Part shown: positions 1-9,020 of the stretch, one piece after another | Layout of the letters: each line of letters opens with the position of its first letter | Numbering within the stretch: the first letter of the stretch is position 1 | Source: JACCZZ01 sp044227805 | GTDB taxonomy: Bacteria > Bacteroidota > Bacteroidia > Chitinophagales > UBA10324 | Length of the DNA stretch: 22,074 nt | Direction: 5' to 3' | Assembly (NCBI GenBank): GCA_044227805.1 | Contig: JBGAWA010000080.1 | Location: forward strand, 1 to 22,074 | Notes under the pieces: generated by a model | Seen by the model: only the letters and a program-made list of their open reading frames with translations | The model's database searches: none | Told to the model about the DNA's origin: nothing | Translations under genes and position numbers: made by a program

Positions 1-795
1 CTTTACTGCACGCTTCACGAGCTGATTGATATGACCTTTAACTAGATCATCAGGATGCTTGTCATCGGAGCAAAACATGATCATATCAGGGTAGTCATTG
101 AGCAGCGGAATCAATGCATCAAAATTTTTTGCAGCGCTGCCCTCCCTGATCAGCACTTTCATGCCATGTTGAATTTTGAACAATCCTTCTTCATAGGTGA
201 AGCATTCGTGATCTGTGCTGATCCCTGCGGCAATATATTGCAACGCCTGTTCTCCGGTTAAGCCCGGCGCATGTCCGTCGACCGGCTTATTCCATTTTTT
301 CGCCGCAGCCAGCTTTCTGAATACTTCCTCATCACCCATCAGCACGCCGGGATAATTCATCATCTCTGAAAGATATTTGACCTCTTTCCTGCCTAACAAA
401 CTGTCAACGGCAGCGGCGTCCAATACTGCTCCCGCTGATTCAAAAGTGGTGGCCGGCACACAGGAAGGTGCGCCAAAATTGAAATAAAAAGGAACCCGGC
501 TCCCATTTTCAATCATATACTCCACTCCTTGTGTTCCCATGACATTGGCAATCTCATGTGGATCTGAAACAGTAGCCACTGTTCCATGCACAACGGCCAG
601 CCGTGCGAATTCAGCAGGCACCAGCATGGAACTTTCGATGTGAACATGGGCATCTACAAAACCCGGCAAAATGAAGCGCTCCAATTTTACATCCGGCAAC
701 GGCACAATCGACTGAATACAACTTTCATCGAAAATGACCTCGCCGGGAAAAATTGTGCAGGTTTCGACATTTACGATATTTCCCTGAATTTTCAT
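1..795 (-). CDS. ade: Adenine deaminase, N-terminal 265 residues (gene runs off left edge)
   Basis: Amidohydrolase that deaminates adenine to hypoxanthine in purine salvage, acting in the cytoplasm with metal in the active site. The reverse-strand translation starts MKIQGNIVNVETCTIFPGE. It then shows the family's metal-binding strand FVDAHVHIESSM (His50 and His52), followed by VVHGTVATVSDPHEIANV (residues 68-85), GAPSCVPATTFE, VDGHAPGL, STDHECF and FCSDDKHPDDL near the cut edge. All of these are hallmarks of the Ade family. Family members are about 540-600 residues, so roughly the C-terminal half lies outside the window. ATG at 795 is chosen because it directly precedes the first beta-strand of the composite domain. 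The gene diverges from the chromate module across 278 noncoding bases (796-1073) in which I see no convincing gene. Confidence 0.95.
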   Translation of the reverse strand, partial: MKIQGNIVNVETCTIFPGEVIFDESCIQSIVPLPDVKLERFILPGFVDAHVHIESSMLVPAEFARLAVVHGTVATVSDPHEIANVMGTQGVEYMIENGSRVPFYFNFGAPSCVPATTFESAGAVLDAAAVDSLLGRKEVKYLSEMMNYPGVLMGDEEVFRKLAAAKKWNKPVDGHAPGLTGEQALQYIAAGISTDHECFTYEEGLFKIQHGMKVLIREGSAAKNFDALIPLLNDYPDMIMFCSDDKHPDDLVKGHINQLVKRAVK

Positions 796-1073
796 ATGGA
801 CGCCATTGGTTAGGTGCAGTACAATTTTCGGCCGTGCGCTTGCAAGCTGCCATACGTAGGAACATGAAGATGCAACCCTTTATGAAAGCTGCCCAAGCAT
901 TTCACGGATTGTCATCTGTATGCCCGCAATTGATTATTCGCGGAAGACCATCTCGTGAACCGGTGCACAGTTCATCCTCCGCTTGCTGATCAAAAATAAG
1001 GAAAAGGTCAGCTTCCTGATTTAATTTTCCGCCTGTCAGGATTTTAAGGTAACAGTATCCTAACTTTAACAGC

Positions 1074-1937
1074 ATGAAATGGATAACACGCGAAAGGCCC
1101 AAGATAGACAGGATTGCCTGTCCATGGCTGATCAGAAATTTTATTGATAAGCAGGCGGAGTTTATTTATGTTCCACTCAGCAAAGTAAAATCCACAGCCA
1201 AGAAACTGAATGCTATTCCTTTTGACATTCCTGACACGGAATACACACACTATGACGGCTTCTGCACGTTTGATTACTTCGTGAAAAAATTCAACATCAA
1301 CGATCCTGCTATTGCTGTAATGGCCACGATTGTGAGAGGCGCTGATACCGATCAGCATGAACTGTCGCCACAATGTGCAGGACTGTGGGCGATTTCAGCA
1401 GGCATGTCCCATAAAATCAAAGACGACCAGGCATTACTGGAAAAAGGTATGATACTGTATGATGCATTGTATGAGTGGGCTGCCTTTCTTCAAAAAGAAA
1501 AACATACGCAAGATCCGGAAGAGCATTTACTGCTGCAAGTGATTAATAAACTGATCGTGCAACAACCTGGCAAACCAAAAAAAATCCCATCCTGGGCACA
1601 GGAGCTGCGGGAAATAATTCAGGATAAAATTGATACTGATTTTAGCCTGACGCTGAAAGTACTTTCCAAAAGCGTTGATGTTCATCCAGCCTACCTGAGC
1701 AGGGAGTTTTCAAAATATTTCGACGACCTGTCTTTTGGTGATTATATGCGCAGATTACGTATTGAGAAAGCGATGCAACTGATGCAAACGCATAGATACA
1801 CCCTTACACAGATTGCTTATCTCACAGGCTTTTCTGATCAGAGTCATTTTACCCGCACCTTTCGGAAGCATACCGGTAAGAATCCTTCAGCCTTCCGAAA
1901 AAGCTGGCGGGAAAGTAACACAGATACAAAAAGTTAA
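1074..1937 (+). CDS. ChrB-type chromate-sensing domain fused to AraC-family DNA-binding domain
   Basis: Predicted cytoplasmic transcription regulator of chromate efflux, 287 residues. Residues 1-135 match the ChrB C-terminal 'Chrome_Resist' domain: WITRERPKIDRIACPWLIR, FIYVP, PFDIP, a His/Cys stretch (His59, Cys64) and IVRGADTDQHELSPQ. Residues 185-280 form an AraC/XylS double helix-turn-helix: LKVLSKSVDVHPAYLSREF, then TLTQIAYLTGFSDQSHF and GKNPSAFRK. Classical proteobacterial ChrB carries a different N-terminal DNA-binding region, so here the sensor seems to have been re-paired with an AraC domain. Conserved Cys16, Cys64 and Cys101 and nearby His residues are candidate metal or oxyanion ligands (inference). 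The chromate pump gene follows 67 bases downstream on the same strand, which supports a local regulatory role. Both domain assignments are firm; the inducer is inferred. Confidence 0.88.
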   Translation: MKWITRERPKIDRIACPWLIRNFIDKQAEFIYVPLSKVKSTAKKLNAIPFDIPDTEYTHYDGFCTFDYFVKKFNINDPAIAVMATIVRGADTDQHELSPQCAGLWAISAGMSHKIKDDQALLEKGMILYDALYEWAAFLQKEKHTQDPEEHLLLQVINKLIVQQPGKPKKIPSWAQELREIIQDKIDTDFSLTLKVLSKSVDVHPAYLSREFSKYFDDLSFGDYMRRLRIEKAMQLMQTHRYTLTQIAYLTGFSDQSHFTRTFRKHTGKNPSAFRKSWRESNTDTKS

Positions 1938-1948
1938 TTCCATTCTAT

Positions 1949-1976
1949 TTTGCCGAGTATCCAACAGCTATTCTTG
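1949..1976 (+). promoter_or_regulatory. Candidate Bacteroidota promoter for chrA
   Basis: TTTG at 1949-1952 and TATTCTTG at 1969-1976 (7 of 8 to TAnnTTTG), separated by 16 bases, lie in the 67-base gap before chrA. The spacer is slightly shorter than usual. It would give chrA its own start site about 20 bases upstream of the ATG, in addition to read-through from the regulator gene. Confidence 0.35.
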
Positions 1977-2004
1977 TGCCTCCATCAAAAACAACTATCA
2001 CTGA

Positions 2005-3198
2005 ATGGAAAAGAATCCCTACTCTTTACAATCCATCGTACTCTATTTTCTAAAACTCGGCTACATGGGATTTGGCGGCCCTGTTGCTCTGGTGGGCTAT
2101 ATGCACCGTGATCTCGTAGAAGAAAGAAAATGGATTACGGAAGATGAATACAAAGAAGGTATGGCGCTGGCGCAGTTATCACCAGGGCCATTAGCGGCGC
2201 AGCTTGGCATCTACCTTGGATTTGTTGATTATGGTATAGTGGGCGCTTCTTTGGTTGGTGTCGCATTCGTACTGCCTTCTTTCCTGATGGTGCTGGCGAT
2301 CGGAATTGCCTACAGACTGTATGGAGGATTGCCATGGATGCAGGCAATCTTTTATGGTGTTGGATCCTGTGTGATCGGTATCATTTGTTTGAGCGCTTAC
2401 AAACTCACCATTAAATCCATAAGTAAATTAAATATTGCGGCCATGCAAAAAAACTGGCTGTTGTGGTTTTTCTATTTGTTTGCCGGCATATATACGGTGA
2501 TCACACAGTCGGAACCCGTGAGTTTGTTTATAGCCGCCGGATTGTTGTATATGTTGATCAAAGCGCCGCCTAAGTTTTTGCAACGCAGCCTGTCATCATG
2601 GGTCATTATTGCCGCTACTCCGCCTATAATTTTTTTGGATCACCGGGAAAGGCTCTTAGATATAGCCGTCTTTTTTACCAAAGCCGGTGCATTTGTATTC
2701 GGCAGCGGGTTGGCCATTGTACCATTTTTGCATGGCGGAGTAGTGAACGAGTTCCACTGGCTGAATGAACAGGAATTCCTGGATGCAGTGGCAGTAGCTA
2801 TGATCACTCCCGGGCCCGTGGTAATCACAGTAGGATTCATCGGCTATCTTGCTTCCGGCTTCGTGGGCGCCTGTATTGCCGCGCTCGCCACTTTCCTGCC
2901 ATGTTATCTTCTTACCGTGATACCGGCACCCTACTTCAAGAAAATTTCAAAAAACGCATCCATCAAAGCATTTGTAGATGGTATTACCGCCGCCGTAATT
3001 GGAGCGCTGGCCGGTGCCGTTGTTATTATTGCATTGAACACATTCACTCAGCATCATGCTGTCACTATTGATAGTCCGTCTGTGCTGATAGCTGCGCTGA
3101 CAGTTTTTGCACTACTGAAAGTAAAGAAACTAACAGAGCCTGTTCTGATATTGATCGCCGCAGCTATAGGATTAGTCTTGAAACTTTATTTGGTCTGA
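2005..3198 (+). CDS. chrA: Chromate efflux transporter ChrA (two-domain CHR family)
   Basis: Inner-membrane transporter that expels chromate, giving chromate resistance; 397 residues, the usual size for the long (two-half) CHR type. The N-terminal half has the signature FGGPVALVGYMHRDLVEE (residues 23-40) and AQLSPGPLAAQ (56-66). The C-terminal half repeats the pattern in diverged form: KAGAFVFGSGLAIVPFL, a Trp-Leu-containing loop, and MITPGPVVITVGFIGY. Many hydrophobic segments (around 10-12) are visible. It follows the ChrB-AraC fusion gene by 67 bases on the same strand, so the pair forms a regulator-pump module. Start ATG at 2005 is the first after the intergenic gap and begins directly ahead of the conserved first helix. 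Related anions such as sulfate could also be handled, but the family and the context favour chromate. Confidence 0.93.
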   Translation: MEKNPYSLQSIVLYFLKLGYMGFGGPVALVGYMHRDLVEERKWITEDEYKEGMALAQLSPGPLAAQLGIYLGFVDYGIVGASLVGVAFVLPSFLMVLAIGIAYRLYGGLPWMQAIFYGVGSCVIGIICLSAYKLTIKSISKLNIAAMQKNWLLWFFYLFAGIYTVITQSEPVSLFIAAGLLYMLIKAPPKFLQRSLSSWVIIAATPPIIFLDHRERLLDIAVFFTKAGAFVFGSGLAIVPFLHGGVVNEFHWLNEQEFLDAVAVAMITPGPVVITVGFIGYLASGFVGACIAALATFLPCYLLTVIPAPYFKKISKNASIKAFVDGITAAVIGALAGAVVIIALNTFTQHHAVTIDSPSVLIAALTVFALLKVKKLTEPVLILIAAAIGLVLKLYLV

Positions 3199-3585
3199 GT
3201 TGCAAACCATGCCCGCGAAAAACAGGATTCCCGATAGTACAATATTGAGGTGGTGAAGCAGCAGTATTACTGCAAGGGCTATTTATGGAAGATGTTCCCA
3301 CTTTACTTTCCTTGCTGAGAAACATGCGATGTGGATCACTCAGTAAGAAAAATTCCTTTCCAACAATCAGGTTCGTAGCGCCTATTTTCCAAGCAATATC
3401 AGATGGCAAACCTGGTTAAATACTGGAAGGCCTGAATTATCTTTTCAAAATGAAAGTCCGAAAGGCTATTACCAGCTCTCACTAATGATACATCTGGCAT
3501 CTCAAATCCACTCGCTTGCAATGTTTCCGCTTCATTTCATATCCTCTCTTTTCGCTTTCTTTGCAGCAGGTGATACAGGTAACTG
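3199..3585. other. Intergenic region without a convincing gene
   Basis: 387 bases between chrA and the large repeat protein. I find no RNA gene and no clear terminator hairpin. A reading frame of 56 codons without stop (3249-3419, plus) and a short minus-strand frame overlap each other and resemble nothing I recognise. TTTCTTTG at 3556-3563 is a one-mismatch -7 box 22 bases ahead of the next start codon, without a well-placed -33 element. Confidence 0.4.
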
Positions 3586-6500
3586 ATGAAAGATTACAGG
3601 ATAAAGTTTTTTATGGGATTGCTCAGTGTTTGCTGCTCTATAATGGCGGAAGCACAGCCTGTTGCTTCCTTTCAGGTAAATGCACCTGCCAAACTTTGCC
3701 CCTCTGCTCAGTTTACTTTCACCAATACTTCCACCGGAGTTCAGCCGCTCTCCTATTCATGGTATTTTGGTGTGGAAGACGCCACCGATACTATTGAAAA
3801 TCCATCGTATGCTTACCAGGATTGCGGTGTTTTTTCCGTGGTGTTGACAGTAACAGACAGCAACGGGTTGGCAGCAGCAGACACACAATTGATTGTCATT
3901 CATTGCCCGCCAGTTGCGGCATTCACCTTCACACCGGTCAGTGTATGTGACTCCGCCAATGTAGTATTCACCGACAATAGTACGCCGGGTGATTCTATCG
4001 TACAATGGCAATGGAATTTTGGTGATCCGACATCCGGAGCCGCCGACTCTTCTTCACAAAAGAATCCGTCGCATTATTTTAACAGTCCGGGTATTTTTCC
4101 AGTTTCACTTACCACCATCACTGCTGCCGGCTGCTCCGCCTCAATGGTCGATTCAGTGATTGTTTTTCATCCTCAGTCGTATTTTGCCATTTTGGATTCC
4201 GCCTGTGTGAATGATACTGTCTATTTTATTGACTTATCTTATTCTCAGGATGCTGTAGTAGCCTGGTCATGGAATTTTGATGATCCATTCAGCGGCGCCA
4301 ATGTATCCATCAAACAAAATCCGTTTCATATTTTTCATGAAGCCACCGACTACAATGTACGACTCACCATCACCACAGAGAATGGGTGTTCCAACTCACT
4401 AAAAAAAACAATTCAGGTGCATGGTTTACCTAATGTGTCAGCCGGACCTGATGCTGTCATATGCCCGGCAGATTCTGTGCAGCTGCAAGCTTCCGGTGCA
4501 TTGGCATATGTATGGCAACCTTCGCAATACGTAAATGATCCTGCTTCCGCAGATCCGATTGCCTTCCCTATCAATACGCAGGATTTTTTTGTTACCGGAA
4601 CAGATATAAATGGCTGCCGCGCCAGTGATACCGTGAACGTTACCGTACTTTCAGCACCGGCAGCCAATGCAGGAAGTGATACAACCATTTGTGAGGGAAG
4701 TGTCGCGCAGTTACAGGGCTCCGGTGGTGTATCCTATTTATGGTCGCCCTCCGCCACGCTCGACAACGATACCCTTCCCCAGGCAACTGCCACTCCCACT
4801 TCCACCACTACATACACCCTGACTGTTGTAGATGCGACAGGATGTTCCGCACAAGACTCCGTTGTTGTCAGTATAGCAAATGTACCCGAGGTATCAATTC
4901 TCGGATTTCAAGATCACTATTGTGCTAATGGCGCTCCGGTTACATTGATGGCAGAACCGGCGGGTGGATCGTTTTATGGTGATGGCGTGACTGACACCTT
5001 ATTATTTCCCAACCAGCTGGCCATTGGCGGACCTTATGCTGTTTATTATGCCTTTTCCAATGAGTTCGGATGTGAAGCGGTGGATACCGTATTGTTTTAT
5101 ATACATGCCGCGCCGCAGGTTTCTGTTTCAGCAACTGATTCCGTGTTGTGTTTAAATGAAGATGCAGTCTCCTTCATCCTTGTACCTGCTGGAGGAAATA
5201 TTTCAGGAACAGGCATCAGTAATGACTTATTTGATCCATCTATTGCCGGCGCCGGAATCCATAACATTTACTACGAAATCATAGATACCAATAATTGCTT
5301 TGCTTATGATACCATGCAAATAACAGTATGGGGGCTTCCCGTCATTAATGCAGGGAATGATACAGTGATCTGCGAAGGCGATACCATTCAACTTCAGGCA
5401 TCCGGAGGATTGTCTTATGCCTGGTCTCCTGCTTCTTCGCTTACAGATTCAAGTGATAGCCATCCTTTCGCTTATCCGATAGCAACCACACAGTACTCGG
5501 TAACAGCAACCGATATGAATGGATGCAGCAATCAAGATTCAATACTAATTACTGTATTCAACTCATTGAATGTAGATGCCGGCATGAACGACACTCTCTG
5601 TGAAGGAGATACCGTAACGCTGCATGCCACCGGAGGCAATGATTTTACCTGGCAGCCGGCAGAGGGACTCAATGATGCAACCATCGCCGATCCACTTGCC
5701 TTTCCCCAGCAAACTACGATGTACACCGTTACAGTGAATGGCAGCAGTACTTGTCCGGGTATTGATTCTATTTTGATTACGGTCGAAGAGAAGCCGCAGG
5801 TGACTGCCGGCAGCGATCAGTTGATGTGCTTGGGTGATACCGTACAACTTACCGCTGAAGGCGCATCCTCCTATTTGTGGGAGCCCTCAGTTGGACTTAA
5901 CGACTATCAAATTGCCAACCCGAAAGCTTCACCCCAAAACAGTACTCACTACCTTCTAACTGGTACCGCTCTCAATGGTTGCAAAGGAACTGACAGTATC
6001 CTGATCACCGTGCTACCATTGCCTGCCATCTATGCCGGTACAGACACTGCAATCTGTACAGGCGATACACTGCAATTAGCTGCAACAGGAGGCAGTAGTT
6101 ACAACTGGTCACCGGCTGGATATCTGAGTGATGCAACCATCAATGACCCATTGGCATTTCCGGACACCAACACGCTGTTTATTGTCATGGGAACAGACAG
6201 TACAGGTTGCTCCAACACTGATTCGCTTTTTGTTTTTGTCCTCTCATCGGCTTCTGTGGATGCCGGACCTGATACAGCCATATGCGCGGGAGACAGCATC
6301 CAGCTCCATGCTTCAGGCGGACTTTCGTATCACTGGTCACCGGCTGCAGGGTTGAGTGATACTTCGATAGCTGCACCCTTTGCCCATCCACTCGTTTCAA
6401 CAACTTATAGTGTGACGGTAACTGTCGGGTCGTCATGCTCCTTCATTGATTCCATACACATTCATGTTAATGCGCTGCCTGCAGTGGATGCCGGAACAGA

Positions 6501-7896
6501 CTCTTCAATTTGCACGGGTGATTCGCTGCAGTTGCAAGCCAGTGGAGCAATGCAATATAGCTGGAGCCCTTCTTCCTCGCTGAATGATACATCAATTTCC
6601 AATCCTATCGCTTCACCAACCGGCACTACTGTTTACTATGTCACCGGAACGGATGATGCAGGATGCAAAAATGTTGATACCGTGCTGGTGACCTTGCTTA
6701 CCACTCCAGCGGCCAGTGCAGGCATTGATTCTGCCATTTGTTTAGGTGACAGTATTATGTTACAGGCAAGCGGTGGAATATCTTATATGTGGATGCCGGA
6801 TTCATCTCTCAGTGATGCCACTGTTTCAAATCCCATTGCACATCCGGACGTTACAACGAAGTATTCAGTAAAAGTGAACGATGGCGGCGTTTGCTTTGGC
6901 TATGATTCGGTAACCATCACCGTTCATCCGTTACCCAGCGCTGATGCAGGTGCTGATACCATGGTTTGCCAGGGTGATACCATATTACTGAATGCATCAG
7001 GCGGCGTTTCCTACAGCTGGTCACCGGCAACCGGACTTTCTTCCAGCACTATTAATAATCCTTCGGCCATCATCACCGGCAACATTACTTACTCCGTTAC
7101 AGTGACTGATGTAAACCATTGCACAAACACTGACAGCATTTACTTTGAGGTGGTACCGCCACTCATCAGCACCATCGGGCATGATACCATAATATGTGAC
7201 GGATCAGTAGCACAGTTAACCGCAGGCGGCGGAACTTCCTACAGCTGGTCGCCGGCTGAAGCACTGAGTGATGCAAATTCAGCGACACCTGTTGCTACAC
7301 CATCTCAAACAACACTTTACACCGTAATTGTATCAGATGATTTGTGCTATGAAGATACGCTGCAGGTATTGGTTTCCCTTTCTACGCCTTTCATCAACGC
7401 CGGCAATGATGCGAGCGTGGTTTCCGGATCTCCTTATCAGCTAAATGCCACCGGCTCGAACGGCAGTTTCAGCTGGAGTCCGTCAACTTATCTCAGTTGC
7501 GCTAATTGCCCTGATCCTGTTGCCACACCACAAACGTCCATCACCTATACCGTCACGGTAACCGACTCGATCGGTTGTGTGGCCAGTGATGAGATCACAT
7601 TGACGGTGGGCTGTGACGCGGAAGAAATTTTTATACCTAACGCTTTCACTCCGGATAACAACGGTCATAATGATGTTTTGTTTGTACGCAGCACAGGATT
7701 GATTGACATCAATTATTTCCGCATCTTCGACAGGTGGGGAAAAATAATTTTTGAGTCGGGTGATATCAACAACGGTTGGGACGGCACCTATAATAACCAG
7801 CTGATGCCGCCGGGCGTTTACCTGTACACCATGAAAGCAACCTGTGGAAATAATGAAGTGATTGAAAAACAGGGAAACATCACACTGATTAAATAA
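3586..7896 (+). CDS. Secreted PKD/Ig-like repeat protein with CHU_C (T9SS type B) sorting domain
   Basis: Large cell-surface or secreted protein of 1436 residues, probably adhesive. Residues 1-24 are a signal peptide ending AEAQ. Residues about 25-281 hold three PKD domains (WYFGVEDATDT, WQWNFGDP, WSWNFDDPFSG, each followed by an Asn-Pro turn and a Cys-containing strand). Residues 282-433 hold two ~76-residue Ig-like units, 434-584 two divergent Ig-like domains, and 585-1344 ten more units of the same ~76-residue type. The C-terminal domain (about 1345-1436) starts EIFIPNAFTPDNNGHNDVL and contains FDRWGKIIFES and GVYLYTMK, the CHU_C 'gliding motility-associated' signature read by the type IX secretion system as a type-B sorting signal. 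A PorP/SprF gene follows 81 bases downstream, a typical pairing. No catalytic domain is visible; the ligand is unknown. Confidence 0.9.
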   Translation: MKDYRIKFFMGLLSVCCSIMAEAQPVASFQVNAPAKLCPSAQFTFTNTSTGVQPLSYSWYFGVEDATDTIENPSYAYQDCGVFSVVLTVTDSNGLAAADTQLIVIHCPPVAAFTFTPVSVCDSANVVFTDNSTPGDSIVQWQWNFGDPTSGAADSSSQKNPSHYFNSPGIFPVSLTTITAAGCSASMVDSVIVFHPQSYFAILDSACVNDTVYFIDLSYSQDAVVAWSWNFDDPFSGANVSIKQNPFHIFHEATDYNVRLTITTENGCSNSLKKTIQVHGLPNVSAGPDAVICPADSVQLQASGALAYVWQPSQYVNDPASADPIAFPINTQDFFVTGTDINGCRASDTVNVTVLSAPAANAGSDTTICEGSVAQLQGSGGVSYLWSPSATLDNDTLPQATATPTSTTTYTLTVVDATGCSAQDSVVVSIANVPEVSILGFQDHYCANGAPVTLMAEPAGGSFYGDGVTDTLLFPNQLAIGGPYAVYYAFSNEFGCEAVDTVLFYIHAAPQVSVSATDSVLCLNEDAVSFILVPAGGNISGTGISNDLFDPSIAGAGIHNIYYEIIDTNNCFAYDTMQITVWGLPVINAGNDTVICEGDTIQLQASGGLSYAWSPASSLTDSSDSHPFAYPIATTQYSVTATDMNGCSNQDSILITVFNSLNVDAGMNDTLCEGDTVTLHATGGNDFTWQPAEGLNDATIADPLAFPQQTTMYTVTVNGSSTCPGIDSILITVEEKPQVTAGSDQLMCLGDTVQLTAEGASSYLWEPSVGLNDYQIANPKASPQNSTHYLLTGTALNGCKGTDSILITVLPLPAIYAGTDTAICTGDTLQLAATGGSSYNWSPAGYLSDATINDPLAFPDTNTLFIVMGTDSTGCSNTDSLFVFVLSSASVDAGPDTAICAGDSIQLHASGGLSYHWSPAAGLSDTSIAAPFAHPLVSTTYSVTVTVGSSCSFIDSIHIHVNALPAVDAGTDSSICTGDSLQLQASGAMQYSWSPSSSLNDTSISNPIASPTGTTVYYVTGTDDAGCKNVDTVLVTLLTTPAASAGIDSAICLGDSIMLQASGGISYMWMPDSSLSDATVSNPIAHPDVTTKYSVKVNDGGVCFGYDSVTITVHPLPSADAGADTMVCQGDTILLNASGGVSYSWSPATGLSSSTINNPSAIITGNITYSVTVTDVNHCTNTDSIYFEVVPPLISTIGHDTIICDGSVAQLTAGGGTSYSWSPAEALSDANSATPVATPSQTTLYTVIVSDDLCYEDTLQVLVSLSTPFINAGNDASVVSGSPYQLNATGSNGSFSWSPSTYLSCANCPDPVATPQTSITYTVTVTDSIGCVASDEITLTVGCDAEEIFIPNAFTPDNNGHNDVLFVRSTGLIDINYFRIFDRWGKIIFESGDINNGWDGTYNNQLMPPGVYLYTMKATCGNNEVIEKQGNITLIK
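4429..7614 (+). repeat. Array of 12 intragenic ~76-residue Ig-like repeats
   Basis: Twelve units within the large secreted protein share a pattern: AG-D at the start, C-GD, L-ASGG, Y-WSP, L-D, P-A-P, TT-Y-VT, GC and DSI-ITV at the end. Units 1-2 cover 4429-4884 and units 3-12 cover 5338-7614, about 228 bases each. Two domains of another Ig-like type interrupt them. Each unit keeps two Cys residues, one near the start and one before the last strand, suggesting one disulfide per domain (inference); the twelfth unit lacks the first of these. Confidence 0.88.
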
Positions 7897-7977
7897 ACAA
7901 ATGAGAATGGAGTTTCAACATCCTTGGTTCTATTCATTAATACCACTCATCATTACTGATCATTCACTACGCTTAAT

Positions 7978-8994
7978 TTGAAACATTGTTCCGCCATATC
8001 ATCATTATTCACCCTGTTCATTGCAACAGCGATGTCGTTTTGCACAGTCAATCTTCGCGCACAGGACAGTCATCTTTCGCAGATCTATGAAATGCCGGTA
8101 TTGCTTAACCCTGCACGCACCGGTTTTTTCAAAGACAATTACCGGTTAGCGGGAATCTATCGAAGTCAGTGGAAAGACATTACGCAACCCTTCAAGACGT
8201 TATCAGGTGCCCTGGATATCAGTGTGCCTGCCGGAAAGAACAAGAACAACATTTTCGGATTTGCCATCATGAATTTCGCCGATAAGGCCGGAGACGCTGA
8301 TTACAGCACCAATTGCTTTGAAGCAGCTCTCTCCTTTCATAAAAACTTTGGATCGAATTTTTCGCATTACCTCGGGTTTGGAATACTTGGTGGCTTTGCC
8401 AGCACAAGCTTTGATATTTCGAAACTAACTTTCGATGAGGACTTTAACGGCGGCGTCAATACAGATATACCAACGGCAGACAATGCCAGCTATCCTGATT
8501 TGTCGTTCGGTATCGAATACAATTTCATGAATGAGGACATGCACATTAATATCGGTTCTTCGGTCTTTCATCTCAATCAACCCGGCATTTCCTATTACAG
8601 CAACGATCTCTCCGTCATACATCGCAAATATGCCATTAACGCCGGCCTGGCAGCTTCGCTTTCCGACATGCTGGAAATTCTTCCGCGCATCGCCTTTTTT
8701 CAACAGGGCAAAAACACAGAACTTTTGCTGGGTACAGACTTGAAGATAGTGCTGGCTAAGAACAGTAATGCCAACTATGCATTGTATCTTGGAGGCTATT
8801 ACCGTGTGGGTGACGCTTTGATTCCAAAACTGCGTATCGATATGGGAGACCTTGCTTTCGGATTGAGTTATGATTTTAATACCGGCAGCCTGTCTGAAAT
8901 TAATCAGCTGGCCGGCGGACCGGAGTTGTCCATAACCTTTACCGGCAAAGTAAAAGGAGTTTCCGCTGGAAGAATTTATAGTCCCCGGTTCTGA
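7978..8994 (+). CDS. PorP/SprF family type IX secretion system outer-membrane protein
   Basis: Predicted outer-membrane beta-barrel of 338 residues, the usual size for the PorP/SprF family. Family members help T9SS substrates, especially type-B ones, reach or stay on the cell surface. A signal peptide (MKHCSAISSLFTLFIATAMS...LRAQ) is followed by the family's N-terminal motif DSHLSQIYEMPVLLNPARTG. The rest alternates amphipathic strands with Gly/aromatic turns (YLGFGILGGFA, LALYLGGYYRVGD-like stretches, FGLSYDFNTG). No ATG lies between the in-frame stop at 7957-7959 and the signal peptide; TTG at 7978 is the start that yields a complete signal sequence. It lies 81 bases after the large CHU_C protein and probably serves it; co-transcription is likely. 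Confidence 0.9.
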   Translation: MKHCSAISSLFTLFIATAMSFCTVNLRAQDSHLSQIYEMPVLLNPARTGFFKDNYRLAGIYRSQWKDITQPFKTLSGALDISVPAGKNKNNIFGFAIMNFADKAGDADYSTNCFEAALSFHKNFGSNFSHYLGFGILGGFASTSFDISKLTFDEDFNGGVNTDIPTADNASYPDLSFGIEYNFMNEDMHINIGSSVFHLNQPGISYYSNDLSVIHRKYAINAGLAASLSDMLEILPRIAFFQQGKNTELLLGTDLKIVLAKNSNANYALYLGGYYRVGDALIPKLRIDMGDLAFGLSYDFNTGSLSEINQLAGGPELSITFTGKVKGVSAGRIYSPRF

Positions 8995-9020
8995 TTGTTT
9001 CCTGCCCGGCCTTCAATTTT

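Noticed and set aside
753..1102. Short frames on both strands between ade and the chromate regulator
   Set aside because: They overlap each other and the two real genes, and show no domain features.
3249..3419. Open frame of 56 codons (44 from the ATG at 3285) after chrA
   Set aside because: No family resemblance, overlapping open frame on the other strand, and no ribosome-binding or promoter signal; could be chance or a gene remnant.
4429..7614. Repeat array considered as CRISPR or DNA-level satellite
   Set aside because: The period of ~228 bases is conserved at protein level within one frame; DNA identity between units is low.
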